In this document: one piece after another, positions 8,728 through 16,834 of the stretch
How the letters are laid out: every line of letters begins with the position of its first letter
How positions within the stretch are numbered: the stretch's first letter is position 1
Source: Acidobacteriota bacterium
GTDB lineage: Bacteria; Acidobacteriota; Blastocatellia; RBC074
Direction of reading: 5' to 3'
Assembly: GCA_018268995.1 (NCBI GenBank)
Contig: JAFDVL010000035.1
Span: 34,239 to 79,802, forward strand
DNA length: 45,564 bases
Position numbers and translations under genes: made by a program
Notes under the pieces: model-generated
The model's database searches: none
The model's input: the letters and a program-made list of their open reading frames with translations, nothing else
What the model was told of the DNA's origin: nothing

Positions 8728-10224
8728 ATGCCAATGCCCCAAACTGCGCTGGAAATGCGCGGGATCAGCAAATCTTTCGCTGGCAATACCGTGCTGACGG
8801 ACGTCACGCTTTCCGCCGCTGCCGGGCAAGTTTTGGCCTTGCTGGGCGAAAATGGTGCAGGCAAATCCACGCTGATGAAAATCCTCGCAGGTGTGCATCA
8901 ACCTGATGCAGGCGAGATTGTGATTGATGGGCAAGTGGTCAAATTGCAAAGCCCAGTGGATTCGCTGCATTACGGCGTGGCAATGATTTATCAGGAACTC
9001 TCGCTTGCGCCGCATCTCACGGTCGCCGAAAACATCTTCCTCGGACGTGAACCTGTTTCCAGCCTTGGCATCATCAATCAACGCGCACTTAATGAACGGG
9101 CCGCAAACCTGCTGACTGAATACGGTTTCAAGCTTGATCCACGCGCTCGCGTTAGCCAACTCAGCACAGCCAAACGGCAATTAGTCGAAATCACTCGCGC
9201 CATCGTCGAAGCGAAAAAGGTGGTCGTGATGGACGAGCCGACCTCTTCGCTCACCTCGCACGAAGTCGAAGACTTATTTCGCCTGATTCGTGATCTGAAA
9301 GCGCGCGGGCTGGCGGTAATTTACATTTCGCATCGGTTGGAAGAGTTGGACGAAATCGCCGACCAGGTCACAATTCTACGCGATGGTCGCGCGGTGTATT
9401 CCGGGCAATGGGGTTCGATCTCAACCGACGAAGTGATTCGTCACATGGCTGGGCGCGAACTCAAGGAAATCTTTCCGCCCCGCAATGCCAAAATTGGCGA
9501 CGTAAAATTGCGCGTCAGCAATCTGAGTCGTCCGCCCAAATTCGACAATATCAGCTTTCAAGCGCACGCGGGCGAAGTCGTCGGCATCGCCGGACTCGCA
9601 GGCGCAGGCCGTACCGAATTGGTCGAAGCAATTTACGGCACACAACCTGCCACGGATGGCGAAATCAATGTTCTGGGGCATAGCGTTCATCAGGCTGTGC
9701 CGCATCATTCCGTAGCGAACGGCTTAAGCCTATTAACGGAAGACCGCAAGCGCACGGGGCTATGCTTGAACCTGTCGCTGGCAACAAATCTGACCCTGGC
9801 AAATGTCAAAGCGTTGCTGAAAGGTGGATTGCTACAAGCAAAATCGGAAACGACAGCGGCCACAGATTACATCAGCAAACTGCATATTCGCCCGCCCTCG
9901 CCGACGAAAACCGTGGGGCGAATGAGCGGCGGTAATCAGCAAAAGGTGTTGCTTGGTCGCTGGCTGTTCGCGCAAACCAAAGTGTTTTTGCTGGACGAAC
10001 CGACACGCGGCGTTGACGTAGCGGCACGTGCAGAAATTTATCGCGAGATCAATGAACTGGCCGAGGCAGGCGCGGCGATTGTCATGGTGTCGTCTGACTT
10101 GCCGGAACTGCTGGGAATGGCAGATCGCATTTTAGTCATGCGGCGTGGGCATTTAGTAGCAGAACTGAATGCGAAACAAACCTCGCAGGAAGAAGTTCTA
10201 AAATACGCTGCTGTCGAAGATTAA
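8728..10224 (+). CDS. sugar ABC transporter ATP-binding protein (RbsA-like)
   Basis: A 498 aa double ATPase of the ribose/xylose importer class. The first domain has Walker [10 protein letters not shown] (residues 40-48), a degenerate signature (LSTAKRQ) and Walker [14 protein letters not shown]. The second has the family's usual degenerate Walker A ([10 protein letters not shown]), a good signature (MSGGNQQKV) and Walker [13 protein letters not shown]. This asymmetry is normal for RbsA/XylG/MglA proteins. It powers uptake of a sugar caught by the upstream binding protein through the downstream permease. The ATG at 8728 has another ATG two codons on; neither has a strong ribosome site. It is separated from neighbouring transporter genes by repeats and small genes rather than tightly coupled. 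Confidence 0.94.
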   Translation: MPMPQTALEMRGISKSFAGNTVLTDVTLSAAAGQVLALLGENGAGKSTLMKILAGVHQPDAGEIVIDGQVVKLQSPVDSLHYGVAMIYQELSLAPHLTVAENIFLGREPVSSLGIINQRALNERAANLLTEYGFKLDPRARVSQLSTAKRQLVEITRAIVEAKKVVVMDEPTSSLTSHEVEDLFRLIRDLKARGLAVIYISHRLEELDEIADQVTILRDGRAVYSGQWGSISTDEVIRHMAGRELKEIFPPRNAKIGDVKLRVSNLSRPPKFDNISFQAHAGEVVGIAGLAGAGRTELVEAIYGTQPATDGEINVLGHSVHQAVPHHSVANGLSLLTEDRKRTGLCLNLSLATNLTLANVKALLKGGLLQAKSETTAATDYISKLHIRPPSPTKTVGRMSGGNQQKVLLGRWLFAQTKVFLLDEPTRGVDVAARAEIYREINELAEAGAAIVMVSSDLPELLGMADRILVMRRGHLVAELNAKQTSQEEVLKYAAVED

Positions 10225-10225
10225 T

Positions 10226-10294
10226 CACCTAAGTAAGCACGCATCTTGTGTGCGGGTCTCATAAACCTGCACGCAAGATCGTGCGTACTCAGGT
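10226..10294. repeat. inverted-repeat element, family C
   Basis: Arms 10226-10257 and 10264-10294 are inverted copies with four substitutions and one indel. Each has a foot (GTAA left, GTAC right, read inward) and a hairpin with stem GCACG(C)/G(C/T)GTGC around the loop ATCTT. The loop equals that of family B although the stem differs. It begins two bases after the ATPase stop and ends just before the ribosome site of the 57-aa gene. Confidence 0.88.
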
Positions 10295-10315
10295 GCTACT
10301 GAAGGAGCCCCTCTT

Positions 10316-10489
10316 ATGTCACCTGCAATTTTTCGAGTGGTTGGTTTGCTTTGTTGTGTTGCAGCCGCCGTTATCTTTGTCTTGAATTACACAGGCACCT
10401 ATTACATTGGCTCGACCTATACGCCATTTTTACTGCTGGGCGTGGGAGTCCTTTTGCTGATTCGTGCGCGCCTTATGAAAGCCCGATAA
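10316..10489 (+). CDS. small two-span membrane protein (57 aa) in the ABC transporter operon
   Basis: A 57-codon gene with a strong ribosome site, GAAGGAG at 10301-10307, eight bases before the ATG. The protein has two hydrophobic segments (about residues 5-23 and 36-50) joined by a Tyr/Thr/Gly-rich turn (NYTGTYYIGSTYT) and a basic tail (RARLMKAR), suggesting a hairpin with both ends in the cytoplasm. It ends three bases before the permease ATG, so it should be translationally coupled to it. I do not recognise a named family. Position and coupling suggest a small partner subunit of the permease, analogous to small membrane proteins that tune transporters; this is inference. Confidence 0.78.
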   Translation: MSPAIFRVVGLLCCVAAAVIFVLNYTGTYYIGSTYTPFLLLGVGVLLLIRARLMKAR

Positions 10490-10492
10490 GAT

Positions 10493-11443
10493 ATGCCTGA
10501 TCTCATCAAACGATTTCTCCCCTTCATTAGCCTGATTCTGCTCTGCCTCATTGTGGCGGTGGTCGAACCGCGCTTTCTTTCCCCCGGAAATTTGGCCAGC
10601 GTCGCACGCCAAACCACAGTCATTACGATCATGGCAATGGGCATGACAATGGTCATGGTTTCTGGCGGCATTGATCTTTCGGTCGGCTCATTGCTGGCGT
10701 TGGCTGGTTGCTGCGGAGCCCTGGTGATGACGAATAAAGGCAATTCGCTCGGCATCATTCTGGCCGGCATTGCAGTTTGCATTGCTGTTGGCTTAGCTGG
10801 CGGGCTGATCAACGGCATCGCCGTAACCAGACTAAAAATCCCACCGTTTATTGTTACCTTGGGCGCGCTTGGTATTTATCGCGGGATTGCGCTGGTCATC
10901 ACAGATGGCAATGGGATCGTCAATCTGCCGGAAAATTTCGGCAAGCTCGCCGAAGGCACCTTGATCGGCATTCCGGTGCCATTGCTGATTGTGGTGGTAA
11001 TTGCTTTAATTGTTCACTTCCTGCTGACCAGTACACAGCCTGGACGCTACTGCTACGCGATTGGCAGCAACGTCGAAGCCGCACGGTATGCAGGCATCCG
11101 CGTTTCGCGTTATCAGATTTTGTTTTATTGCATCCTTGGTGGACTGACGGGATTGGCAGGCGCGATTGAAACCGCAAGACTGGTCACGGGTGTGCCGACT
11201 TCGGGCGAAGGCTACGAGTTGAATGTTATCGCCGCAGTCGTCATTGGCGGCGGCAGTCTGAGCGGTGGACAAGGAACAGTCGTCGGCACGCTCATCGGCT
11301 CTCTGATTATGGGAGTGCTCTCAAACGGCGCGAATTTATTGGGTATTTCGCCCTTCATTCAAAAAATCGTCATCGGCACAGTGATTGTCCTGGCAGTCAC
11401 CTTCGATGAATTTCAACGTAGAAAATTTGAAATCGCTGAGTAA
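10493..11443 (+). CDS. sugar ABC transporter permease (RbsC-like)
   Basis: A 316 aa inner-membrane permease of the ribose/xylose/galactose importer family (BPD_transp_2), with about eight to ten hydrophobic segments. Recognisable family patterns include MAMGMTMVMVSGGIDLSVGS near residue 43, GLINGIAVTRLKIPPFIVTLG, and VIAAVVIGGGSLSGGQGTV near 245. It completes the importer with the upstream ATPase and binding protein. The ATG lies three bases after the 57-aa gene stop. The sugar cannot be named from the permease; the neighbouring dehydrogenases, FAH hydrolase and xylulokinase-type kinase suggest a pentose, deoxysugar or polyol. Confidence 0.93.
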   Translation: MPDLIKRFLPFISLILLCLIVAVVEPRFLSPGNLASVARQTTVITIMAMGMTMVMVSGGIDLSVGSLLALAGCCGALVMTNKGNSLGIILAGIAVCIAVGLAGGLINGIAVTRLKIPPFIVTLGALGIYRGIALVITDGNGIVNLPENFGKLAEGTLIGIPVPLLIVVVIALIVHFLLTSTQPGRYCYAIGSNVEAARYAGIRVSRYQILFYCILGGLTGLAGAIETARLVTGVPTSGEGYELNVIAAVVIGGGSLSGGQGTVVGTLIGSLIMGVLSNGANLLGISPFIQKIVIGTVIVLAVTFDEFQRRKFEIAE

Positions 11444-11450
11444 TCTTCAT

Positions 11451-11562
11451 GTACAACAAACATCCTGTTTGTTGCGCTTATTTCTTACAGATTCACAAAC
11501 ATCTTGTTTGTGGTACGTCAGAGTTTATCCTGACTGAGCCACAAACAAGATGTTTGTGGTAC
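11451..11562. repeat. three-arm repeat element, family B copy 1
   Basis: Three hairpin arms. Arm 1 (11451-11473) has foot GTAC, stem AACAAAC/GTTTGTT and loop ATCCT. Arm 2 (11494-11516) and arm 3 (11540-11562) have stem CACAAAC/GTTTGTG followed by GTAC on the plus strand. Arm 3 is the inverted partner of arm 1; the loop of arm 2 reads in the opposite sense. A small hairpin GTCAG/CTGAC (11517-11534) joins arms 2 and 3. The element fills the gap between the permease and FAH genes and contains the ATG at 11550 that would falsely extend the latter. Confidence 0.9.
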
Positions 11563-11573
11563 AACTAACGCTT

Positions 11574-12413
11574 ATGAAACTTGCACAATTCAAAACTAAA
11601 GATACAGATGGCATTCGCCTCGGCGTTTTGCGTGGCGATGTGATCGTAGACGTAACCGAGATTGCCCCCACGATGAAGGATGCCATTGAACGCTTCGGCG
11701 TGATTGCAAAGGCATTAACCGAAGCAACGGCCAAAACCGCCTACGCACTGGATGCCGTCGAATATCTGCCTGCCGTCTATCCCAAACAAATCATCGCCAT
11801 TGGGCAGAACTATCTGGATCACGCGCTGGAACAAGGCGCGGCATTACCGGAATCGCCGATGGTGTTTATGAAGCTGCCGAATTCGCTGAACGCGCACAAT
11901 GGCGACATCGTCTTGCCGAAGCACGCTGAAAAAGTAGATTTTGAAGCCGAACTTGCCGTGATTATTGGCAAACGCGCCAAAAAAGTCAGCGAAGAAGACG
12001 CGCTGAATTATGTCTTCGGCTATGCCTGTTTGCACGATGTCAGCGCGCGCGATTTACAATTCGGCGACAAGCAATGGATTCGAGGCAAAGGGCAAGATAC
12101 ATTTTGTCCAATTGGGCCGTTCATCACGACCAAAGACGAAGTTGCCGACATTCACAGCCTGAAAATCGAAGGCCGATTGAATGGCACTACGATGCAGTCA
12201 TCCAACACCAGCAAGCTGATTTTCAGAATTCCTAAGCTGATCAACTTCATCACCGAAGGCATTACGCTGGAACCGGGCGATGTGATCGCAACAGGCACGC
12301 CCGAAGGCGTCGGAGTGTTCCGTAATCCGCCTGTCCTATTGAAAGACGGAGATGTCTATGAAGTTGAAATCGAAGGCTTAGGCGTGTTACGAAATAAATG
12401 TGTAGCAGAGTAA
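11574..12413 (+). CDS. fumarylacetoacetate hydrolase family protein
   Basis: A 279 aa enzyme of the FAH family, which cleaves C-C bonds in diketo acids or isomerises/hydrates related compounds using a divalent metal. The core has IGQNYLDHA, the metal-binding Glu residues in DFEAELAVIIG, and the following HDVSARD, then GDVIATGTPEGVG near the C-terminus, all characteristic. The frame stays open to an ATG at 11550, but that codon lies inside a repeat arm; MKLAQF at 11574 matches the family's usual start. In sugar catabolism, FAH proteins hydrolyse 2,4-diketo-3-deoxy sugar acids in the non-phosphorylating L-fucose and L-rhamnose routes, and the surrounding dehydrogenases and importer fit such a role, though this is inference. 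Confidence 0.9.
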   Translation: MKLAQFKTKDTDGIRLGVLRGDVIVDVTEIAPTMKDAIERFGVIAKALTEATAKTAYALDAVEYLPAVYPKQIIAIGQNYLDHALEQGAALPESPMVFMKLPNSLNAHNGDIVLPKHAEKVDFEAELAVIIGKRAKKVSEEDALNYVFGYACLHDVSARDLQFGDKQWIRGKGQDTFCPIGPFITTKDEVADIHSLKIEGRLNGTTMQSSNTSKLIFRIPKLINFITEGITLEPGDVIATGTPEGVGVFRNPPVLLKDGDVYEVEIEGLGVLRNKCVAE

Positions 12414-12509
12414 GTCTGTTACAAGGCGACCTTTTCGGCGCGGTGATCACCTGGCATTGCTCCGATTTGAAGTGGCGAGAGTTTTATTCCCCCTCAAACT
12501 GGAGAGTGA

Positions 12510-13481
12510 ATGAAGAATAGTGATGTTGTCCGCGCCTGGGGGAGAATCCTCCAGGGAAAATCCCCTTCTCTGTCTTTGGAAATCACCAAGGAATGCCCGT
12601 TGCGGTGTCCGGGATGTTATGCGTTTGAGCCGGAACACTTGCAGAATCTTGGGCCATTGCGCTCGTTAGCGGATCACAAAGGCGATGATTTAGTACAAGC
12701 GGTTCTGAATGTTGTGCGCGAACATCGCCCGTTGCATCTTTCGATTGTCGGAGGCGAGCCGCTGGTTCGTTTCCGCGAACTAAATTCCATTTTGCCGGAA
12801 TTGGGGAAAATGGGAATTTCAGTGCAGCTTGTGACCAGCGCGGTCAGAGAAATTCCGAAAGAATGGGCGCAGATTCCCGGTTTGTATGTCGTGGTTTCGA
12901 TTGATGGGCTGCAACCAGAACACGATGCACGACGAAAACCCGCGACCTATGATCGCATCTTGAAAAATATCGTTGGGCATCAGATCACCGTGCATTGCAC
13001 GGTCACAAGCCAGATTGCTGAACAAGCGGGCTACCTGGAAGAATTCCTAACCTTCTGGTCGGCAAAAGAAGAAGTCAAACGCGTCTGGTTCAGTCTGTTC
13101 ACGCCGCAAATGGGCGCGCAGGATGTCGAGATTCTCTCGCCTGCCACACGGCTGAAAGTATTGCAGGAATTGGGTTCGCTTCGCTCTCGATTTCCGAAAT
13201 TGCATTTACCGAATCAGGTCATTGAAGGATATAAAAACCCTCCGGCAAAACCAGAGGATTGCATCTTTTCGCGGACGACGTTGAATTTAACGGCAGATTT
13301 GCAAAGCAAGATTACGCCTTGCCAATTTGGCGGCAAGCCTGATTGCTCGCAGTGCGGATGCATCGCGTCGGCGGGTCTGGCGGCAGTCGGCAATCATCGG
13401 CTTTTCGGCATCATGCCGTTGCGGTCACTATTTAATGCGTCCGATCAGGTCGGACAGTTGGTAAAAAAATTGGCACTCTAG
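12510..13481 (+). CDS. radical SAM protein with Cys-rich C-terminus
   Basis: A 323 aa radical SAM enzyme. The cluster motif is Cys29-x3-Cys33-x2-Cys36 (CPLRCPGCYAFEP), and the SAM-binding GGEP motif is at residues 81-84. The C-terminal part has five more cysteines (251, 271, 279, 282, 284) in a pattern, CxxCxC among them, that could hold an auxiliary Fe-S cluster like a reduced SPASM domain. GGAG at 12501 gives a good ribosome site five bases before the ATG. I recognise close relatives annotated only as radical SAM protein, so the reaction is unknown. It sits between the FAH hydrolase and xylulokinase genes, but repeat-filled gaps on either side mean the link to sugar metabolism is not certain. 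Confidence 0.88.
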   Translation: MKNSDVVRAWGRILQGKSPSLSLEITKECPLRCPGCYAFEPEHLQNLGPLRSLADHKGDDLVQAVLNVVREHRPLHLSIVGGEPLVRFRELNSILPELGKMGISVQLVTSAVREIPKEWAQIPGLYVVVSIDGLQPEHDARRKPATYDRILKNIVGHQITVHCTVTSQIAEQAGYLEEFLTFWSAKEEVKRVWFSLFTPQMGAQDVEILSPATRLKVLQELGSLRSRFPKLHLPNQVIEGYKNPPAKPEDCIFSRTTLNLTADLQSKITPCQFGGKPDCSQCGCIASAGLAAVGNHRLFGIMPLRSLFNASDQVGQLVKKLAL

Positions 13482-13484
13482 GCA

Positions 13485-13563
13485 ATGCAGTGGAAGCCCG
13501 ACCGTCAGGAAGGGCACAACCCAGCAACGATGTACGCCCTTCCTGACGGTCGGGCTTCCGCAT
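13485..13563. repeat. inverted-repeat element, family D
   Basis: A perfect 24-base inverted repeat (13492-13515 and 13536-13559) begins GGAAGCCCGACCGTCAGG. Outside it, ATGC at 13485-13488 pairs with GCAT at 13560-13563. GTAC occurs once, on the inner side of the right arm (13532-13535). It begins four bases after the radical SAM stop and ends 15 bases before the kinase start. Its sequence happens to be open in the kinase frame, creating a false upstream start at 13485. Confidence 0.93.
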
Positions 13564-13577
13564 TCTACTTTTTCACT

Positions 13578-15104
13578 ATGAGCGAATATTTCATCGGCAT
13601 AGACAGCGGCACCCAAAGCACCAAAACGATCATCCTCGACGCGGCGTCCGGCGAAATCATCGCCAGCGCTTCTGCGCCGTATGATTTGATCGAAGGATTG
13701 CCCACCGGCCACAAAGAACAACATCCAGCAGAATGGATTGCAGCCGTCAAATCAACGATCAGCGCCGCTCTCGCTAAAGCCAATATTGACCGGGCTGCGG
13801 TGAAAGGCATTGGCGTGTCAGGACAACAACATGGTTTTGTGCCGCTCGACGCCAATGATCAAGTCATTCGTCCGGCAAAGCTCTGGTGCGATACGGCAAC
13901 GTCGGCGGAATGCGAAGAAATCATTAACCACCTCGGCGGCCTTGATCCGACAATTGAAGCCGTTGGCAATGGCATTCCGGCAGGATTCACGGCGTCCAAG
14001 ATTCTCTGGCTCAAAAACCACGAACCGGAAAACTATGCGCGGCTCGCGTCTATTTTGCTGCCGCACGATTACATCAATTTCTGGCTTACGGGCCGCAAAA
14101 CGATGGAACATGGCGATGCGTCGGGGACGGCATTGCTGGATGTAAAAAATCGCACGTGGTCAAAAGCCGCGATTGATGCGATTGATCCGCGTATTGCAGA
14201 AATGCTGCCTGTGCTCATCAATGCCGACGACATTGCAGGCACGCTGCGCGATGAGTTGGCGCAGGAATTTGGCCTGAGCAATTCCGTTATCGTGAGTTCC
14301 GGCGGCGGCGACAATATGATGGGCGCGATTGGCACAGGCAACGTCAAACCCGGTGTCGTGACAGTTAGCCTCGGCACTTCGGGAACGATTTACGCCTGTT
14401 CGTCGCATCCGGTGATTGATCCACAAGGCGAAGTCGCGGCGTTCTGCGATTCGACGGGTAAATGGCTACCACTGGTCTGCACGATGAACGTCACCGTTGC
14501 GACGGAGATGGTACGCGAACAATTCAATCTCTCGCACGATGAATTGGCGAAGGCAGTCGAATCGGTTCCCGCAGGCAATGACGGACTAATGCTGATTCCC
14601 TTCTTTGAAGGCGAGCGCACACCCAATTCCCCAAATGGCACAGGCGTGTATTTTGGCTTGCGCGAGCAAACGTTTTCAGTTCCGCATTTCGCGCGCGCGG
14701 CGATGGAAGGCACGACACTTGGATTGAATTACGGCTTGAACCGTTTTCGCGGACTGGGAATTACGCCACACGAAATTCGCGCCACAGGCGGCGGAGCCAA
14801 AAGCGCAGTGTGGCGACAAATCATGGCGGATGTGTTCAATGCTGAAGTCGTTTGCACCATCAGCGAAGAAGGTGCAGCCGTTGGCGCTGCCATTCAAGCG
14901 ATCTGGGCCTATGACAAACATCAGGGCAAGCCTTCAAACATTGAAGATTTATGCGCCCGCTATCTGGCATTGGATGAAAACACCCGCACCAAACCAAACG
15001 AAGAAAGCGTCGCGGTGTATGCCAAAATGCAATCCTTGCATGATCGTTTGGCCCAGGATTTAAGCGCGTCGTTTAGCGAGCACCGAAAACTAATTACCAC
15101 CTAA
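13578..15104 (+). CDS. xylB: xylulokinase-type FGGY carbohydrate kinase
   Basis: A 508 aa sugar kinase that transfers phosphate from ATP to a ketose, most likely D-xylulose, feeding the pentose phosphate pathway. The phosphate-binding loop IDSGTQSTK is at residues 8-16, the substrate motif GVSGQQHG at 79-86, WCDT at 103-106, and the probable catalytic Asp245 lies in SGGGDNMMGAIG, matching the position of the catalytic Asp in E. coli XylB. Near the C-terminus, IRATGGGAKSAVWRQIMAD is typical. The ATG at 13578 (MSEYFIGIDSG) is the correct start; the frame extends further upstream only because it crosses repeat D. The upstream dehydrogenase could supply the ketose. Specificity for xylulose over other ketoses is likely but not proven. 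Confidence 0.9.
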   Translation: MSEYFIGIDSGTQSTKTIILDAASGEIIASASAPYDLIEGLPTGHKEQHPAEWIAAVKSTISAALAKANIDRAAVKGIGVSGQQHGFVPLDANDQVIRPAKLWCDTATSAECEEIINHLGGLDPTIEAVGNGIPAGFTASKILWLKNHEPENYARLASILLPHDYINFWLTGRKTMEHGDASGTALLDVKNRTWSKAAIDAIDPRIAEMLPVLINADDIAGTLRDELAQEFGLSNSVIVSSGGGDNMMGAIGTGNVKPGVVTVSLGTSGTIYACSSHPVIDPQGEVAAFCDSTGKWLPLVCTMNVTVATEMVREQFNLSHDELAKAVESVPAGNDGLMLIPFFEGERTPNSPNGTGVYFGLREQTFSVPHFARAAMEGTTLGLNYGLNRFRGLGITPHEIRATGGGAKSAVWRQIMADVFNAEVVCTISEEGAAVGAAIQAIWAYDKHQGKPSNIEDLCARYLALDENTRTKPNEESVAVYAKMQSLHDRLAQDLSASFSEHRKLITT

Positions 15105-15111
15105 ACTTAAG

Positions 15112-15210
15112 TCGCATGGAGTACAAGCTTTAGCTTGGTCGCATGGAGTACAAGCTTTAGCTTGGTTTTATCAAAAACTGAAAACCAAGCTAAAGCTTGT
15201 ACTCCATGCA
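15112..15210. repeat. three-arm repeat element, family A copy 2
   Basis: Two identical 27-base direct copies (15112-15138 and 15139-15165) abut each other, followed by an inverted copy at 15183-15210. Each arm carries GTAC then AAGC-TTTA-GCTT. The tandem copy shows that single arms can duplicate. It starts eight bases after the kinase stop and ends just before the ribosome site of the esterase gene. Confidence 0.93.
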
Positions 15211-15229
15211 TTGACGGAGGAAGACTCTC

Positions 15230-16780
15230 ATGAACAGGAAATGTTTAGCCGCTCTTGCTGTGGTTATTTTGCTGGGAACAATCGCCAGAGCGCAAACAGC
15301 AACGCCCGGTTTCCTCCCTCCGCCCACAGGCGAAACCACCTTACAACCGAAATGCGCCTGTGCGGATTTGCGCAGTTTGACCAGCTACGACTTCTCAATT
15401 GAAAGCGCGACGTTGATTCCGGCAACGGCAGACGCGCCGGAACGTTGCCGCGTCAAAGGATTGATTCAGCCCGAAATCCAGTTTGAAGTGAATTTGCCTG
15501 CGACGTGGAATCGCCGCTTTTATATGTTCGGCAACGGCGGCTACGCGGGCGAATCGCTGGATGCTCCAAACCGTATCGGGCAACGGAGTGCCGCCATTCG
15601 ACGCGGCTTTGTCGTCGCAGACACCAACACCGGTCACGATGCCGCGACGGAACCGCTTGGCACGTTTGCGGTGAATCGGCAGAAGCTTTTGGACTATGCG
15701 TTTCGGTCGTTGCACACGACAGCAGAAACAGGCAAGCGCATTGCCGAAGCCTATTTCGGCGCAAAGCCTACGCGTTCGTATTACGAAGGCTGTTCGACGG
15801 GCGGCAGGCAGGGGTTGATCCTCGCGCAGCGCTTCCCCGACGATTTCGATGGCATCGTAGCGGGTGCGCCAGTGCTGAACTTTTCCGGCACGATGACGGG
15901 CTACACGCAAATGGCACAGGCGTTGGCTAAGACACCGATTCCCTACGCCAAGCTGCAATTGCTCGCCGAAAAAATCTACGCACAATGCGATGAAAAAGAT
16001 GGTTTGAAAGATGGGCTGATTGACGATCCGCGTAAATGCCAATTCTGCCCGTCGTGCGATTTGCCACAATGCGCAGAGGGCGCAGACAAAGCCGATTGCT
16101 TTACTGCCGCACAACTTTCCACCTTGCAGCAAATCTACGGCGATGTGAAAAGTCAGGGCAAAACCATTTTCCCCGGTTGGCCCGTTGGCGCAGAAATCGC
16201 AGGCCCGAACGGGCGTAGCGGTTGGGATAATTGGATCATTCATGAGAAAGGGCAGCCGACGATTTCGGTGAATTTTTCTGAAAGCTTTTTCCGCTATCTG
16301 GCTTTCAAGAATCCGAATTTTAAGTATGCCGACTTCGACTTTGACAAAGACCCGCAACGGCTGGAATGGATTCACAACGTGCTGGACGCGACTGACCCGG
16401 ATTTATCGCGTCTGCAAAAGCGCGGCAGCAAATTGCTGATGTATTTCGGCTGGGCTGATCCTGCACTGAATGCGCAAATGGGTGTGGATTATTACGAATC
16501 CGTACTGCAAAAAATGGGAGCAGAGACAAAGAATTTCTTTCGCCTGTTTATGGTTCCCGGCATGTTTCATTGCGGCGGAGGCGTAGGTTGCAGCAGCTTC
16601 GACAAATTAACGCCGCTGATGCAATGGGTCGAAAAAGGCCCGGCTCCTGACAGTTTGACTGGCGCACAAATCCTGAATGGAAAAACCGTGCGCACACGTC
16701 CGCTTTGCGCCTATCCGCAAGTCGCAAAATACAAAGGCAGCGGCAGCATTGATGACGCGGCGAATTTTCATTGTCAGTAG
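15230..16780 (+). CDS. tannase/feruloyl esterase family protein
   Basis: A 516 aa secreted serine esterase of the tannase/feruloyl esterase family, expected to cleave hydroxycinnamate or gallate esters from plant polymers. The signal peptide is residues 1-21, ending ARA. The nucleophile is Ser189 in GCSTGGRQG; Asp410 (FGWADP) and His447 (MFHCGG) complete the triad. Cys188 and Cys448 adjoin the Ser and His, forming the family's CS-D-HC arrangement, in which a disulphide holds the triad together. The Asp-rich loop at about 254-267 (DEKDGLKDGLIDDP) resembles the family's calcium site. A strong ribosome site (GGAGGAAG, 15216-15223) fixes the start. It could release sugars from plant cell-wall esters for the neighbouring importer. 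Confidence 0.92.
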   Translation: MNRKCLAALAVVILLGTIARAQTATPGFLPPPTGETTLQPKCACADLRSLTSYDFSIESATLIPATADAPERCRVKGLIQPEIQFEVNLPATWNRRFYMFGNGGYAGESLDAPNRIGQRSAAIRRGFVVADTNTGHDAATEPLGTFAVNRQKLLDYAFRSLHTTAETGKRIAEAYFGAKPTRSYYEGCSTGGRQGLILAQRFPDDFDGIVAGAPVLNFSGTMTGYTQMAQALAKTPIPYAKLQLLAEKIYAQCDEKDGLKDGLIDDPRKCQFCPSCDLPQCAEGADKADCFTAAQLSTLQQIYGDVKSQGKTIFPGWPVGAEIAGPNGRSGWDNWIIHEKGQPTISVNFSESFFRYLAFKNPNFKYADFDFDKDPQRLEWIHNVLDATDPDLSRLQKRGSKLLMYFGWADPALNAQMGVDYYESVLQKMGAETKNFFRLFMVPGMFHCGGGVGCSSFDKLTPLMQWVEKGPAPDSLTGAQILNGKTVRTRPLCAYPQVAKYKGSGSIDDAANFHCQ

Positions 16781-16834
16781 AAGGCCAAACACAGGAGAAG
16801 AACCATCCCAAAAACCTTAAGAGGAACGAGCCGT

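Noticed and set aside
15395..16375. 326-codon open frame on the minus strand
   Set aside because: It lies entirely opposite the tannase/feruloyl esterase gene, whose catalytic motifs are intact; the antisense frame is Arg/Cys-rich and resembles no protein family.
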